A stretch of DNA of 64,000 nucleotides, from positions 1,167,606 through 1,231,605 of the forward strand of contig NZ_MDEB01000001.1 in NCBI RefSeq assembly GCF_002939945.1, written 5' to 3'. Shown here piece by piece: positions 18,071 through 27,544 of the stretch. The notes under the pieces are model-generated. The model saw only the letters and a list, made by a program, of their open reading frames with translations, was not told the origin of the DNA and did no database searches. Origin of the DNA: Xanthomonas arboricola pv. populi. Lineage in GTDB: Bacteria; Pseudomonadota; Gammaproteobacteria; Xanthomonadales; Xanthomonadaceae. Both the position numbers and the translations under genes were made by a program. Numbering within the stretch: the stretch's first letter is position 1; each line of letters starts with the position of its first letter.

Positions 18071-18955
18071 TCAGTCGCGTTGCAGCCAATCGACCAGCGC
18101 TTGCAGCATGGTCGATGACGCAGACCCGTGACGCAGCACGATCGACAGTTGCCGAGGTGCCCAGGCTTCATCCAGGGTCACCGTCACCAGCCGATCGCGC
18201 ACGCATGAGCGTTGCACTGCGGCGTGCGGAAGAATCGCCACGCCCATGCCTTGCGCGAGCATGCGGCACAGCGCGTCGATGCCTTGTACCTTTGCACGCG
18301 TGCGCAACTGCACGCCGGCGCGGTTCACCTGCACGCGCAGGTGCCGTTGCAAGGCGCTGTCGCCGGCCAGGCCCAGCGTGTCCATTCCGGCGAGTTCGCT
18401 CAATCGCAGCGTCGAGGCGCCGGCCAGTGGATGCGCGGCAGCCATCACCAGCACCAGCCGATCCTCACGAAACGGCAGCACCTGCAGCCCACTGACGTCG
18501 GCATGGCCTGCGACCACGGCGATGTCGGCGCGTTCCTCGCGCACCGCATCGGCGGCTTCGTCGCTGCCCTGCTCGGTCAACGCCAGATCCAGCTGCGGAT
18601 GCGCGATGAGAAAATCCGCCAACCGTTCGGGCAGCCATGCCGACAGCGCCGCGGTATTGGCCGCCAGCCGCAGCGTCACCTGCCCACCGCCTCCGTAGCC
18701 GCCCAGCTCCAGCTGCAGCGCCTCGGTCTGCCGCTGCAATTGCCGTGCGTGCCGCAACAACACACCACCGGCCGGGGTCAGGCTGACACCGCGGCGCCCG
18801 CGTTCCAGCAGGACCGCGCCCACTTGCAGCTCCAGCGCACGAATCCGCGCGCTGGCAGCTGCCAACGACAACGCCGCGCGTTGCGCGCCGGCAGTGATGC
18901 TGCCCGCCTCGACCACCGCGATGAACAACCGTAAATCGACAAATTCCAGATGCAT
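18071..18955 (-). CDS. LysR-family transcriptional regulator
   Basis: The 294-residue protein has an N-terminal winged helix-turn-helix (about 1-62, LRLFIAVVEAGSITAGAQRAALSLAAAS) and a LysR substrate domain (LRLAANTAALSAWLPERLADF onward). ATG 18955 places the helix-turn-helix at the usual distance; a longer frame to 18970 exists. It is divergent from the TauE/SafE permease gene, separated by about 180 bases, the classical arrangement in which a LysR protein controls its divergent neighbour. The effector is unknown, possibly a sulfur compound or organic acid carried by the permease. Confidence 0.92.
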   Translation of the reverse strand: MHLEFVDLRLFIAVVEAGSITAGAQRAALSLAAASARIRALELQVGAVLLERGRRGVSLTPAGGVLLRHARQLQRQTEALQLELGGYGGGGQVTLRLAANTAALSAWLPERLADFLIAHPQLDLALTEQGSDEAADAVREERADIAVVAGHADVSGLQVLPFREDRLVLVMAAAHPLAGASTLRLSELAGMDTLGLAGDSALQRHLRVQVNRAGVQLRTRAKVQGIDALCRMLAQGMGVAILPHAAVQRSCVRDRLVTVTLDEAWAPRQLSIVLRHGSASSTMLQALVDWLQRD

Positions 18956-19134
18956 GAGCGCTCCACACACACGCGTACGTCAATCCAAGTGCACTCGCCG
19001 CCGACGAAACAGGCCGGCCCGTCCATGGATCTTTCCATGCTACGCATCCTGTGTCTCAGCCTTCGGCTCAACCGAAGACTGCATCAAACAATCCCGCATT
19101 GTCTGCTGCGGAACAAGCCCGGATCCTTGGCTGC

Positions 19135-19878
19135 ATGGCGACATTGCACACTCACTGGTATCTGATCGCAGGTATTTTTTTGCTGGCTGGCTGGGTCAAG
19201 GGCGTGGCCGGAATGGGCTTGCCGACCGTGGCAATGGGGCTGCTGGGTCTATGGCTGACACCTGCCGAGGCAGCGACGTTGCTGGCGCTGCCTTCGCTGG
19301 TGACGAATGTGCAGCAAGCCTGGGGACCAGACATGCTCGCCCTGTTGCGACGCCTGTGGCCATTGCTGGCAACCGTGACGCTCGGCACCTGGCTGAGCGC
19401 AGGAGTGATGACAGGCGCCGATCCCACTTTGGTCCGCGCCGGGTTGGGCGTGCTGCTGGCGCTGTATGCCCTGCTTGGGCTGGCGCGCCGACAGTGGACG
19501 CTGCAGGCGCGTCACGAACCCTGGGCCGGGCCAGTGGCCGGCCTGGTCACCGGTCTGTTGAGTGGCGCCACCGGCGTGTTCGTGCTGCCATCACTGCCTT
19601 ACCTCACCGCATTGCAGCTCCCGCGCGACCTGTTGATCCGGTCTCTAGGCTGGTGTTTCGGCGTTGCGACACTGGCGCTGGCCAGTGCCCTGGCCTGGCA
19701 CGGCGCGCTACCCGGCGCGGCGATCGCTCCGTCGCTATGGGCGCTGCTGCCTACCGCCATCGGCATGTCGCTGGGTGCCTGGGTGCGCAATCGCATTTCC
19801 GCCGATACGTTTCGGCGCTTTTTTTTCACCACGTTGCTGGTGCTCGGCCTGCAAGGCGTTTGGCAGGCACTGGCGTAA
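19135..19878 (+). CDS. TauE/SafE-family membrane permease
   Basis: The 247-residue protein consists of about eight hydrophobic segments and contains the family repeats: GVAGMGLPTVAMGLL near the N-terminus and GLLSGATGVFVLPSLPYL in the second half. Members export sulfite or sulfoacetate or move other organic anions across the inner membrane. The ATG at 19135 gives the normal start; an in-frame GTG at 19051 would add a hydrophilic tail overlapping the likely promoter. Divergent from the LysR gene, its probable regulator, and followed by a strong terminator. Confidence 0.88.
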   Translation: MATLHTHWYLIAGIFLLAGWVKGVAGMGLPTVAMGLLGLWLTPAEAATLLALPSLVTNVQQAWGPDMLALLRRLWPLLATVTLGTWLSAGVMTGADPTLVRAGLGVLLALYALLGLARRQWTLQARHEPWAGPVAGLVTGLLSGATGVFVLPSLPYLTALQLPRDLLIRSLGWCFGVATLALASALAWHGALPGAAIAPSLWALLPTAIGMSLGAWVRNRISADTFRRFFFTTLLVLGLQGVWQALA

Positions 19879-19992
19879 CGCCACGTCGGACGCAATCAAG
19901 CGTTGCACGGCACACGGGCACGGCAGCCGTCCAATCGATCATCAGTCAAGCCCGCTCGCGCCGTCGTGCCCCATATGAAAGGGCCGGCCAAC

Positions 19993-20024
19993 AAAAACGC
20001 CACCGCAATGCGGTGGCGTTTTTT
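19993..20024. terminator. Bidirectional terminator between permease gene and prc
   Basis: A stem aacgccaccgc/gcggtggcgtt with a three-base loop is flanked by A residues on the left and T residues on the right, so it can stop transcription from both convergent genes. Confidence 0.93.
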
Positions 20025-20065
20025 GTGCTTCAACCCAATGTTGCCGTCAGGTGCTCGGCGAACGA

Positions 20066-22249
20066 TCAATCGGCCCAACGACCCGGGGCGGTCGACTGCG
20101 GCAGTACCTGCGCCGACAACGGCTGGTCCTGCGACAGCAGGCCCAGCGCATCGGCCAGGATGGCGGCCGATTCGTGCAGCAACGGATCCGGGCGCTTTTC
20201 CGCAGCCTTTTCGCGTGCGGTGTCCTTGACGATATCGCGCTCGTTGCCGGTCAGGCCGTCGTCGCTGTCTTCGGCAAGCGGATCCAGCGGCAGGCCGAGC
20301 TGCTTGCGCGCCTGCTGGCGATCCTTGCGTTGTTGATCCTGCTTCTGACGCTCGGCCACGCGCTCGGCTTCGTTCAAGGAGATGTACTTCTTGGCCTTCT
20401 CATCGCGGAACTGCTTGACGTCCTCTTCCCACCACTGGAACTCCTTGTCGGTGGCGATGCGCGCGGTATGCAGGCCCTGCAACTTGGGCAACAGCGGTGC
20501 GAAGTTGCCGTACTGGGTATGCGGCGCGGCGGCAATGCGCGTCCACGGCAGCGCATTGTCGTAGGTGCTCTCGCCGAACTCGGTGGCATCCACGCTGGCC
20601 GGGAACGCGATGTCCGGCACCACGCCCTTGTGCTGGGTACTGGAGCCGCTGACGCGGAAGAACTGCGCGATCGTCAGCTTGACCTGCCCATAGCGCTGAC
20701 CTTCTGCAGCAGGCCAGCGGTCCAGGTCGACAATGTTCTGCACGGTGCCCTTGCCGAAGCTGGTTTCGCCGATCACCAGACCGCGACCGTAATCCTGGAT
20801 GGCACCGGCAAAGATCTCCGACGCCGACGCCGAGCCGCGATTGATCAACACGCCCAGCGGACCGTCCCAGGCAACCTTGGGATTGCTGTCGCCGTTGACG
20901 GTGACGCGGCCACCGGATTCACGCACCTGCACCACCGGGCCCTGCTCGATGAACAGGCCGGTGAGCTCGATCGCTTCGTCCAGCGAACCGCCGCCGTTGT
21001 TGCGCAGGTCCAGCACCACGCCGTCGACCTTGTCGGTCTTGAAGCCGGCCAGCAGCTTGGCGACGTCGCGTGTTGCCGAGGCATAGTCGGTCGCGTTGCG
21101 ACGACGGCCTTCGAAATCCTGATAGAAGCCCGGCAGCTTGATGATGCCGATGCGGCGCTCGGGCTCACTGCCCTTGGCCGGCAGGGTGATGGTCTCGCCC
21201 TTGGCGGCCTGTTCGGCCAGGCGCACCTTCTGCCGGGTCAGCGTCACTGTGCGGTGCTTGCCGTCGATCCCCGACTCGGCCGGGATGTATTCCAGGCGCA
21301 CCTGGGTGTCCTTGCTGCCGCGGATCTTGGCCACCACATCGTCGATGCGCCAGCCGATCACATCCTCGATCGCGCCGTTCTTGGCCTGGCCCACGCCGAC
21401 GATGCGATCGCCCGGCTTGAGCGTGCCATCTACCGCCGCCGGACCACCCGGGATCACCTCGCGGATCACCACCATGTCGTCCTGCTTCTGCAGCTGCGCG
21501 CCGATGCCTTCCAGCGACAGCGACATCTGCTGATTGAAGTTTTCGGCCGTGCGCGGGGTGAAGTAATCGGTGTGCGGATCGACCGCATTGGTGTAGGCGT
21601 TGACGAAGAACTGGAACACGTCCTCGGCCTTCAACTCGTTGACCGAATCGGCCAGCGCGGCATAGCGCTTGTCCAGCGTCTTGCGGATGTCTTCGGGCTT
21701 CTTGCCGGCCAGCTTCAGGCGCAGCCAGTCGTTCATCACCGACTGGCGCCACAGCACGTCCAGCTGCTTGTCGTCGGCAGCCCACGGCACATCCTTGCGG
21801 TCGTACTCGAACTTGTCGCTGCCGGTGAAATCGAAGTCCTGCTTGAGCAGGTCGCGTGCGTACTTGACGCGCTGGTCGACACGCTTCTTGTAGACCGAGA
21901 ACACCTGGAACGCCGGATCCAGCTTGCCACCGCGCAGCGCATCGCCCACGCCTGCTTCCAGCGGCGCAAAGCCGGTGATGTCGGTCTGGGTAAAGAACTG
22001 TTTGCTGCCGTCCAGGGTTTCCAGATAGCGCTTGAACACGTCCTTGGTCATGGCCTCGTCCAGCGTGCGCGGACGGTAGGCGTAGCGGCTATCGGAGAGC
22101 AGGCCATAGACCAGCTTGGTCGCTGTGGCCTGATCGGGCGTGGCTGCCGCCGGCAACGCCGTGTCGGCGCGTGCGAGCAATGCCATCGGAGTGGTCAACA
22201 CCAGCGCCAGCAGGCCGGCCTTCATGGACGCAGAAACGTTGTAGGTCAT
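20066..22249 (-). CDS. prc: Carboxy-terminal processing (tail-specific) protease
   Basis: The 727-residue periplasmic protease is of the long Prc type. It has an N-terminal signal region (MKAGLLALVLTTPMALLARA), an N-terminal helical domain, a PDZ domain (about 240-340, VVIREVIPGGPAA and LKPGDRIVGV), then the S41 catalytic core with the serine in NRGSASASEIFAGA and the lysine in GETSFGKGTVQN, preceded by LDLRNNGGGS. A charged C-terminal helix follows (EAERVAERQKQDQQ). Prc trims or degrades periplasmic proteins by their C-termini, including peptidoglycan hydrolases and PBP3 in E. coli. It faces the convergent permease gene across a bidirectional terminator. Confidence 0.95.
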   Translation of the reverse strand: MTYNVSASMKAGLLALVLTTPMALLARADTALPAAATPDQATATKLVYGLLSDSRYAYRPRTLDEAMTKDVFKRYLETLDGSKQFFTQTDITGFAPLEAGVGDALRGGKLDPAFQVFSVYKKRVDQRVKYARDLLKQDFDFTGSDKFEYDRKDVPWAADDKQLDVLWRQSVMNDWLRLKLAGKKPEDIRKTLDKRYAALADSVNELKAEDVFQFFVNAYTNAVDPHTDYFTPRTAENFNQQMSLSLEGIGAQLQKQDDMVVIREVIPGGPAAVDGTLKPGDRIVGVGQAKNGAIEDVIGWRIDDVVAKIRGSKDTQVRLEYIPAESGIDGKHRTVTLTRQKVRLAEQAAKGETITLPAKGSEPERRIGIIKLPGFYQDFEGRRRNATDYASATRDVAKLLAGFKTDKVDGVVLDLRNNGGGSLDEAIELTGLFIEQGPVVQVRESGGRVTVNGDSNPKVAWDGPLGVLINRGSASASEIFAGAIQDYGRGLVIGETSFGKGTVQNIVDLDRWPAAEGQRYGQVKLTIAQFFRVSGSSTQHKGVVPDIAFPASVDATEFGESTYDNALPWTRIAAAPHTQYGNFAPLLPKLQGLHTARIATDKEFQWWEEDVKQFRDEKAKKYISLNEAERVAERQKQDQQRKDRQQARKQLGLPLDPLAEDSDDGLTGNERDIVKDTAREKAAEKRPDPLLHESAAILADALGLLSQDQPLSAQVLPQSTAPGRWAD

Positions 22250-22602
22250 CGAATGGCTCTCGGCACAGGGCCGACGAAAGAAAGGCGGTGAACGGATCGG
22301 ACAGCATGACAGTGCCGAAAGTTGCTGGCGTTGTCATCCGCTGGCTGAATCAGCCTAGCGCCGGGCCTGTAGCGGATTGTGAACGCGACCGTACCCTGCA
22401 GGCCAAAAACGCAGAGGCCGGATACGAAAAGACCCCGAAAGATCCGGGGTCTAGTGCGTCGCTCGGCATCGAAATCGTTGCAACCGCTCGCACGCAGTTG
22501 CCAAGTGGGATGCGCCCGGCCCGCAAGGAGCTGCGGCGCCAGACGATGCATCCGCCCGGACTGGCGGCCGCGGCCGCCTGAGCGCGGACGCCATCGGCTG
22601 TC
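22250..22602. other. Intergenic region lipA-prc, no gene seen
   Basis: Apart from the lipA terminator (22427-22452) I see no coding region or RNA here. The part next to prc (22250-22420) must carry the prc promoter; no confident -35/-10 pair is visible. Confidence 0.6.
22427..22452 (-). terminator. Terminator after lipA
   Basis: An 8-bp stem (22430-22437 with 22445-22452) with a seven-base loop is followed on the minus strand by TTTTCG. It lies about 150 bases past the lipA stop. Confidence 0.8.
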
Positions 22603-23616
22603 TCAAGCAGCGACGCCGGCGCCGGCCGCCTGCCGGTCGGCGTGGTACGACGAGCGCACCATCGGTCCGGATGCGACATGGCTGAAGCCCAGCGCGTTGC
22701 CGTAGTCCTCCAGCGCCTTGTATTCCTCCGGCGTCCAGTAGCGCATCACCGGGTGGTGGTGCGGGGTCGGCTGCAGGTACTGGCCGATGGTGATCATGTC
22801 CACATCGTGCGCGCGCAGGTCGCGCAAGGTCGCCTGCACCTGCTCCATCGTCTCGCCCAGGCCGAGCATGATGCCCGACTTGGTGGCGATGGACGGATGC
22901 TGCGCCTTGAAGCGCTGCAGCAGGGTCAGCGACCACTGGTAGTCGGCACCCGGACGCACGTTGGGGTACAGGTCCGGCACGGTTTCGATGTTGTGGTTGA
23001 ACACGTCCGGCGGGCTGAGCGCCAGGATCTCCAGTGCGCGGTCCATGCGGCCCTTGCCGCGGAAATCCGGGGTCAGGATCTCGATACGGGTCTTGGGTGA
23101 GCTGACCCGGATGGCCGCAATGCAGTCGACGAAATGCTGGGCACCGCCGTCGCGCAGGTCGTCGCGATCCACGCTGGTCACCACCACGTATTTCAGGCCC
23201 ATGTCGGCCACGGTGGTGGCCAGGCTGGCCGGCTCGTTTGCATCCGGCGGCTTGGGCCGGCCGTGCGCCACATCGCAGAACGAGCAGCGCCGCGTGCACA
23301 CCTCGCCCAGGATCATGAAGGTCGCGGTGCCGTGGCTGAAACATTCGTGGATGTTCGGGCAGCTGGCTTCCTCGCAGACCGTGACCAGGCGGTTTTCGCG
23401 CAGCTTGGCCTTGAGGTTCTGCACCGCATTGCCGGATGGAATCCGCACGCGGATCCACGACGGCTTGCGCAGCACCGGCGCATCGACGAACTGCACCGGC
23501 GAGCGATTGATCTTGTCGCCACCGATCTGCTTGACGCCGGTCTGCAACGGCGCAGGTGCGGCGGTGTCGCCGGAGACGACCTGCAAGGGGATGGAACGGG
23601 CGATAGGCTGGGTCAT
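22603..23616 (-). CDS. lipA: Lipoyl synthase
   Basis: The 337-residue radical-SAM enzyme inserts two sulfurs into octanoyl groups on lipoyl domains. Both iron-sulfur motifs are present: the auxiliary cluster cysteines in [12 protein letters not shown] and the SAM cluster in CTRRCSFC (CX3CX2C). Also visible are [21 protein letters not shown] and SGIMLGLGE. It lies 15 bases after lipB on the same strand and completes the lipoate pathway. Length is normal. Confidence 0.98.
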   Translation of the reverse strand: MTQPIARSIPLQVVSGDTAAPAPLQTGVKQIGGDKINRSPVQFVDAPVLRKPSWIRVRIPSGNAVQNLKAKLRENRLVTVCEEASCPNIHECFSHGTATFMILGEVCTRRCSFCDVAHGRPKPPDANEPASLATTVADMGLKYVVVTSVDRDDLRDGGAQHFVDCIAAIRVSSPKTRIEILTPDFRGKGRMDRALEILALSPPDVFNHNIETVPDLYPNVRPGADYQWSLTLLQRFKAQHPSIATKSGIMLGLGETMEQVQATLRDLRAHDVDMITIGQYLQPTPHHHPVMRYWTPEEYKALEDYGNALGFSHVASGPMVRSSYHADRQAAGAGVAA

Positions 23617-23631
23617 GGCGATAACGGGCGC

Positions 23632-24330
23632 TCAGGCCGGAAGCGAAAGGTCGGGCAACGCGGAGACAGGCTGCAACACGAGACCGAACTGGCGCGCCAG
23701 CTGGTCGAGCAGCACCGCCTTGACGGCGTCCATCCCGGAGGGGCCGCCCAAGTCTAGCACCGAGGTCACCCGCAGGCCCTGGTAGCCACAGGGGTTGATG
23801 CGGTGGAACGGCTCCAGGTCCATCGCCACGTTGAACGACAGGCCGTGGAAGGTGCAGCCGCGCCGCACCCGGATCCCGAGCGCGGCGATCTTGGCCCCGC
23901 CCACGTAAACGCCCGGCGCGCCCTCGCGGCGCTCGGCGACGATGTTCCACTCGTCCAGCGTATCGATCAGCGCCTGCTCGATCTTGCACACGTAATCGCG
24001 CACGCCGATCCTGAGCCGGCGCAGATCCAGCAGCGGATAGACCACCAGCTGGCCCGGGCCGTGATAGGTCACCTGTCCACCGCGATCGACCTGCAACACC
24101 GGAATCTCGCCCGGCGCCAGCACGTGCTCGGGCTTGCCCGCCTGGCCCAGCGTAAACACCGGCGCATGCTCGACCGCCCACACCTCGTCTGCCGTTGCCT
24201 CATCACGCGCATCGGTGAAACGCTGCATCGCGCGCCACACCGGCGCGTACTCCTGTCGACCGAGGTCGCGCAACTGCGCTGGCAGAACGGGAACAGCGCT
24301 CGCCAGCGCCTGAACCGCTACAGCGTCCAC
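23632..24330 (-). CDS. lipB: Octanoyl-ACP:protein octanoyltransferase
   Basis: The 232-residue protein transfers octanoate from acyl carrier protein to lipoyl domains. Signatures are [21 protein letters not shown], the [14 protein letters not shown] lysine region and the active-site block [13 protein letters not shown], followed by INPCGYQGL with the catalytic Cys. The apparent start is a GTG at 24330 that overlaps the stop of the ybeD-like gene by 13 bases, so translation is coupled. The order ybeD-lipB-lipA is that of E. coli. Confidence 0.96.
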   Translation of the reverse strand: MDAVAVQALASAVPVLPAQLRDLGRQEYAPVWRAMQRFTDARDEATADEVWAVEHAPVFTLGQAGKPEHVLAPGEIPVLQVDRGGQVTYHGPGQLVVYPLLDLRRLRIGVRDYVCKIEQALIDTLDEWNIVAERREGAPGVYVGGAKIAALGIRVRRGCTFHGLSFNVAMDLEPFHRINPCGYQGLRVTSVLDLGGPSGMDAVKAVLLDQLARQFGLVLQPVSALPDLSLPA

Positions 24331-24596
24331 TTCACTTCCGGGTGATCGCGCAGCGCCTGGTGCGCAGCGTCGAACTGCTCGCGGCTCTCGGCGCGAAAGC
24401 CGATCTTCACCGAGACATATTTGCCGCTGGACGAATGCTTCCAGCTGATACTTTCCTCCAGCAGTTCCACGCCGGTGGCGGCGAGCAGACGCGGAAGTTC
24501 GCTTTCCAGCCCGCGCTCGGCCGCGCCCATGGCGCTGAGCTCGAAGGTACCGGGAAACTGGAAGCCGTGATCGGAGTTGTCGGTGCTGATTTCCAT
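24318..24596 (-). CDS. ybeD: DUF493/YbeD-family small protein
   Basis: The 92-residue protein has the YbeD pattern: [13 protein letters not shown] near the start, a central [23 protein letters not shown] and the C-terminal [10 protein letters not shown]. YbeD resembles an ACT-like regulatory fold; a function is not established, but it is linked with lipB in many proteobacteria, as here (13-base overlap). ATG 24596 is preferred because the family begins at this point. Confidence 0.9.
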   Translation of the reverse strand: MEISTDNSDHGFQFPGTFELSAMGAAERGLESELPRLLAATGVELLEESISWKHSSSGKYVSVKIGFRAESREQFDAAHQALRDHPEVKWTL

Positions 24597-24872
24597 CCGC
24601 CCATTATCGGGACGATGGCGGACAAACCCAAGCCCGCGCCGACCGGACCGATGAGCGTGTCGCTGCCAGGGAGTCTGACGGTCAGCTCCCAACTTTCAGC
24701 AAGAATCTGTCATTACAGTCCAGGACCAAACACAGCTACGCGCCGGCAATGGTTCTACACGGAAGCGCGCCCGCAGAAAATGCTTCCCGCTCCGGCACAC
24801 ATTCACGCGGCGCAGCCGTGGCCGCAGGCACCTTTGCTGAACACCGCCCTCTCTTACCTTTTCAGGCCCTCC

Positions 24873-25934
24873 ATGCTTCGACCGCGCGCGTTGTCCGCTG
24901 CCCTGCTGCTCTCTCTTTCCGGGCTGTCGATGCCGGCCCTGGCCGCCGACCAGTGCGACTCCAGCAGAATGAGCCGGACTCCGCCGGCGGTGAACTTCCG
25001 GGTCGACAACGACCTGTTCGGCGGAGAGGATCAGGATCAGGGCTATTCCAATGGTGCGGTGCTGACGCTGGTGTCGCCCAATCTGGTCGACTACACCGAC
25101 GACCCCTGCCTGCCGCGCACCGCGCGCTGGGTCAACGGCTATCTGGAGCGCCTGCATCCGAGCGAGTTCGACCAGCAGAACATGGTGTTCTCGATCGGCC
25201 AGGCGATTTTCACTCCCACCGATGCTACCCGCCGCGATGTGATTCCCGACGATCGCCCGTATGCGGGCATCCTGCTGGCGAGCTTCGGTTACAACGCGCG
25301 CAACGAGGCGCATCTGCGCACCACCCAGCTGCAGCTCGGCGTGGTCGGCCCGTGGGCATTTGCGCAGGAAGCGCAGGATGCGATCCACGATGCGCTGGGC
25401 GACGAAAAATTCCAGGGCTGGGACAACCAGCTGCACAACGAGCCGCTGATCAACCTGGTGCACGAGCGCATGCGCCGCTGGCCGAGCGATGCGGCGGTCA
25501 ATGCGGACGGCTTCGGCTGGGATTTCATTTCGCATTGGGGTGGCGCGGTCGGCAACATGGCCACGCATCTGAACGCTGGCGGCGAGGCGCGCTTCGGCTG
25601 GAAGCTGCCGGACGACTTCGGCAGCACCCCGACCCGCCCGGCCGGCGAGAATACCGCTCCCAGCCGGCTCGGACGCGCCAGCGGCTGGTCGGGCCATCTG
25701 TTCGTGACCACCGATGCGCGCTGGGTGCTGCGCGACATCACGCTGGACGGCAACACCTTCCGCAACAGCCACAGCGTGGACAAGCGCCCGTTCGTGGGCG
25801 ATGTCGGCTACGGTCTGGCGGTGATGTACGGCCGCTGGAAGTTCGCCATCGCCCGCTATCACCGTACCCGCGAATTCGACACCCAGCGCGAAACGCCGGT
25901 GTATGGCAGCTTCACGATCAGTCGGATGCTTTGA
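24873..25934 (+). CDS. LpxR-like outer-membrane lipid A 3'-O-deacylase
   Basis: The 353-residue protein has a signal peptide ending in PALAADQ (cleavage near residue 25) and a beta-barrel sequence ending in an aromatic/hydrophobic residue region (SFTISRML). It carries the LpxR family signature NFRVDNDLFGGEDQDQGYSNG with the Asn, Asp and Ser ligands, DDRPYAGILLASFGYNAR, and a catalytic His in ISHWGGAVGN. LpxR removes the 3'-acyloxyacyl chain of lipid A and lowers recognition by host immunity in Salmonella; effects in a plant pathogen are inference. It is divergent from ybeD and faces dacC across a strong bidirectional terminator. Confidence 0.87.
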   Translation: MLRPRALSAALLLSLSGLSMPALAADQCDSSRMSRTPPAVNFRVDNDLFGGEDQDQGYSNGAVLTLVSPNLVDYTDDPCLPRTARWVNGYLERLHPSEFDQQNMVFSIGQAIFTPTDATRRDVIPDDRPYAGILLASFGYNARNEAHLRTTQLQLGVVGPWAFAQEAQDAIHDALGDEKFQGWDNQLHNEPLINLVHERMRRWPSDAAVNADGFGWDFISHWGGAVGNMATHLNAGGEARFGWKLPDDFGSTPTRPAGENTAPSRLGRASGWSGHLFVTTDARWVLRDITLDGNTFRNSHSVDKRPFVGDVGYGLAVMYGRWKFAIARYHRTREFDTQRETPVYGSFTISRML

Positions 25935-25938
25935 GGGC

Positions 25939-26037
25939 TGGGAATCGGGAACTGAGAATCGGGAATAGGTAGAGCAAGAGCGACACGCCGCTTCTGCGAT
26001 TCCCGCCTCTCCGATTCGCGATTCCCGATTCCCGATT
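25939..26037. repeat. GGGAATCG-type repeat, inverted arms
   Basis: Several copies of GGGAATCG-like units (25939-25969) face copies of the complement (26000-26037) across a short spacer, so the transcript could fold into a hairpin. The same units occur near 30.2, 36, 37.1, 41.8 and 63.5 kb. Confidence 0.85.
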
Positions 26038-26075
26038 CCAAAGAAAAAGCCGGCTTTCGCCGGCTTTTTCTTTGG
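26038..26075. terminator. Bidirectional terminator between lpxR-like gene and dacC
   Basis: A perfect 17-bp stem (26038-26054 with 26059-26075, loop tttc) is A-rich on the left arm and T-rich on the right, so it can end both convergent transcripts. It stops one base before the dacC stop codon. Confidence 0.93.
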
Positions 26076-26076
26076 A

Positions 26077-27282
26077 TCACTCCGATTCCCACCACATCCA
26101 GAACGCATCCCAGAGGCGCTTGAAGAAGCCGCCTTCTTCCACGGCGTTGATGGCGACCAGCGGGGCCTGGGCGATGATCTTGCCGTCCAGGCTGACCTTG
26201 ACGGTGCCGATCTGCTGGCCCTGCTTGATCGGGGCCTGCAGGTTCTTGGCCACTTCCATGCTGGGCTTGAGGTCGTTGTAGCGGCCGCGCTGCAGGCTGA
26301 CCAGCAGTGGCTGGGCCACGCCGAGCTGCACTTCGTCCTGCTGGCCCTTCCAGACCTTCTGCTTGGTCACGACCTTGCCGGGCGCGTACAGGCTGTGGGT
26401 TTCGAAGAAGCGGAAGCCCCAGTTGAGCAGGGCCAGGCTGTCGTCGGCACGCTGGCGCTCGGACGAATCGCCCATCACCACCGCCACCAGGCGCTGGTCG
26501 CCGCGCTTGGCCGAGCTCAGCAGGCAGTAGCCGGCCTCGGAGGTGTGGCCGGTCTTGATGCCGTCCACCGCCGGGTCGCGCCACAACAGCAGGTTGCGGT
26601 TGTTCTGCTTGATGCTGCCGACCTGGAATTCCTTGATCTTGTTGTAGGCGTAGGTCTCCGGGTAATCGCGCACCATCGCGCGGCCCAGCATGGCCAGGTC
26701 GTAGGCGGTGGAATGGTGGCCTTCGGCGCTGAGGCCGTGCGCATTGACGAAGTAGGAGTCCTTCATGCCGATCTTGGCGGCGTAGCTGTTCATCAGCGAG
26801 GCGAAGGCTTCTTCACTGCCGGCCACATGTTCGGCCAATGCGATCGCGGCATCGTTGCCGGACTGGATCGCCATGCCCTTTTCCATGTCTTCCAGACGCG
26901 CGGTCTGGTTGACCGGGAAGCCGCTGTAGCTGCCATCGGTGCCGGCACCGCCCTCGCGCCAGGCGCGCTCGCTCATCATGACCTGGTCGTCGCGCTTGAC
27001 CTTGCCGTTCTTGATTTCGGCAGCGACCACATAGGACGTCATCACCTTGGTGATGCTGGCCGGCGCCAGTTGCTGGTGGATGTTTTCACCGGCCAGCACC
27101 TGCCCGGTGGCGTAATCCATCAGGATCCACGACTTGGACACGGCCGGCGCGGGTGCTGGCGGAACCGGGACGGCGGCCGGCGCAGCGGCGACGGCAGGCG
27201 TCGGCTGCGGCGCAGGCGTCTGGGCGCAGACCAGGCCAAAGGCGAACGTGGCCACCGCAGCGGCGGCGAAGCGGAATTTCAT
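26077..27282 (-). CDS. dacC: D-alanyl-D-alanine carboxypeptidase (PBP5/6 type)
   Basis: The 401-residue low-molecular-weight penicillin-binding protein removes the terminal D-Ala of peptidoglycan pentapeptides. After a signal peptide (cleavage near residue 20, FGLVCAQ) and a Pro/Ala-rich linker come the three motifs: SITK (SxxK), SGN and KTG. The C-terminal domain ends in an amphipathic helix (FFKRLWDAFWMWWESE) that anchors the protein to the inner membrane. It lies in the same block as mltB, rlpA and the lip genes, as in E. coli. Confidence 0.95.
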   Translation of the reverse strand: MKFRFAAAAVATFAFGLVCAQTPAPQPTPAVAAAPAAVPVPPAPAPAVSKSWILMDYATGQVLAGENIHQQLAPASITKVMTSYVVAAEIKNGKVKRDDQVMMSERAWREGGAGTDGSYSGFPVNQTARLEDMEKGMAIQSGNDAAIALAEHVAGSEEAFASLMNSYAAKIGMKDSYFVNAHGLSAEGHHSTAYDLAMLGRAMVRDYPETYAYNKIKEFQVGSIKQNNRNLLLWRDPAVDGIKTGHTSEAGYCLLSSAKRGDQRLVAVVMGDSSERQRADDSLALLNWGFRFFETHSLYAPGKVVTKQKVWKGQQDEVQLGVAQPLLVSLQRGRYNDLKPSMEVAKNLQAPIKQGQQIGTVKVSLDGKIIAQAPLVAINAVEEGGFFKRLWDAFWMWWESE

Positions 27283-27544
27283 TGAAGAACGACTCCTGAC
27301 GGGCCCGAAGGCTGGGTAATGCGAAATTGTAAGGCGCCGCGGCGATCAGGGCGACGCGCCAGAGGGTGCGCGCGCCTGCGCAGTTCAGCGATGGCGGCAG
27401 GCGGCATGCTGAACGCGGCTGACGGGACTGGGCAATCGGGCAATCCATACAGGGCGCGCAGTGATCACGACTGCTCGACCATACCTTCCGATGTCAGGGG
27501 CGCCGGCCTACCCGCCGACGCCTTGGCAGACAGATCGCCCCGGC

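Noticed and set aside
20051-22291. Rightward long open frame opposite prc
   Set aside because: Antisense shadow; prc on the other strand has all family motifs.
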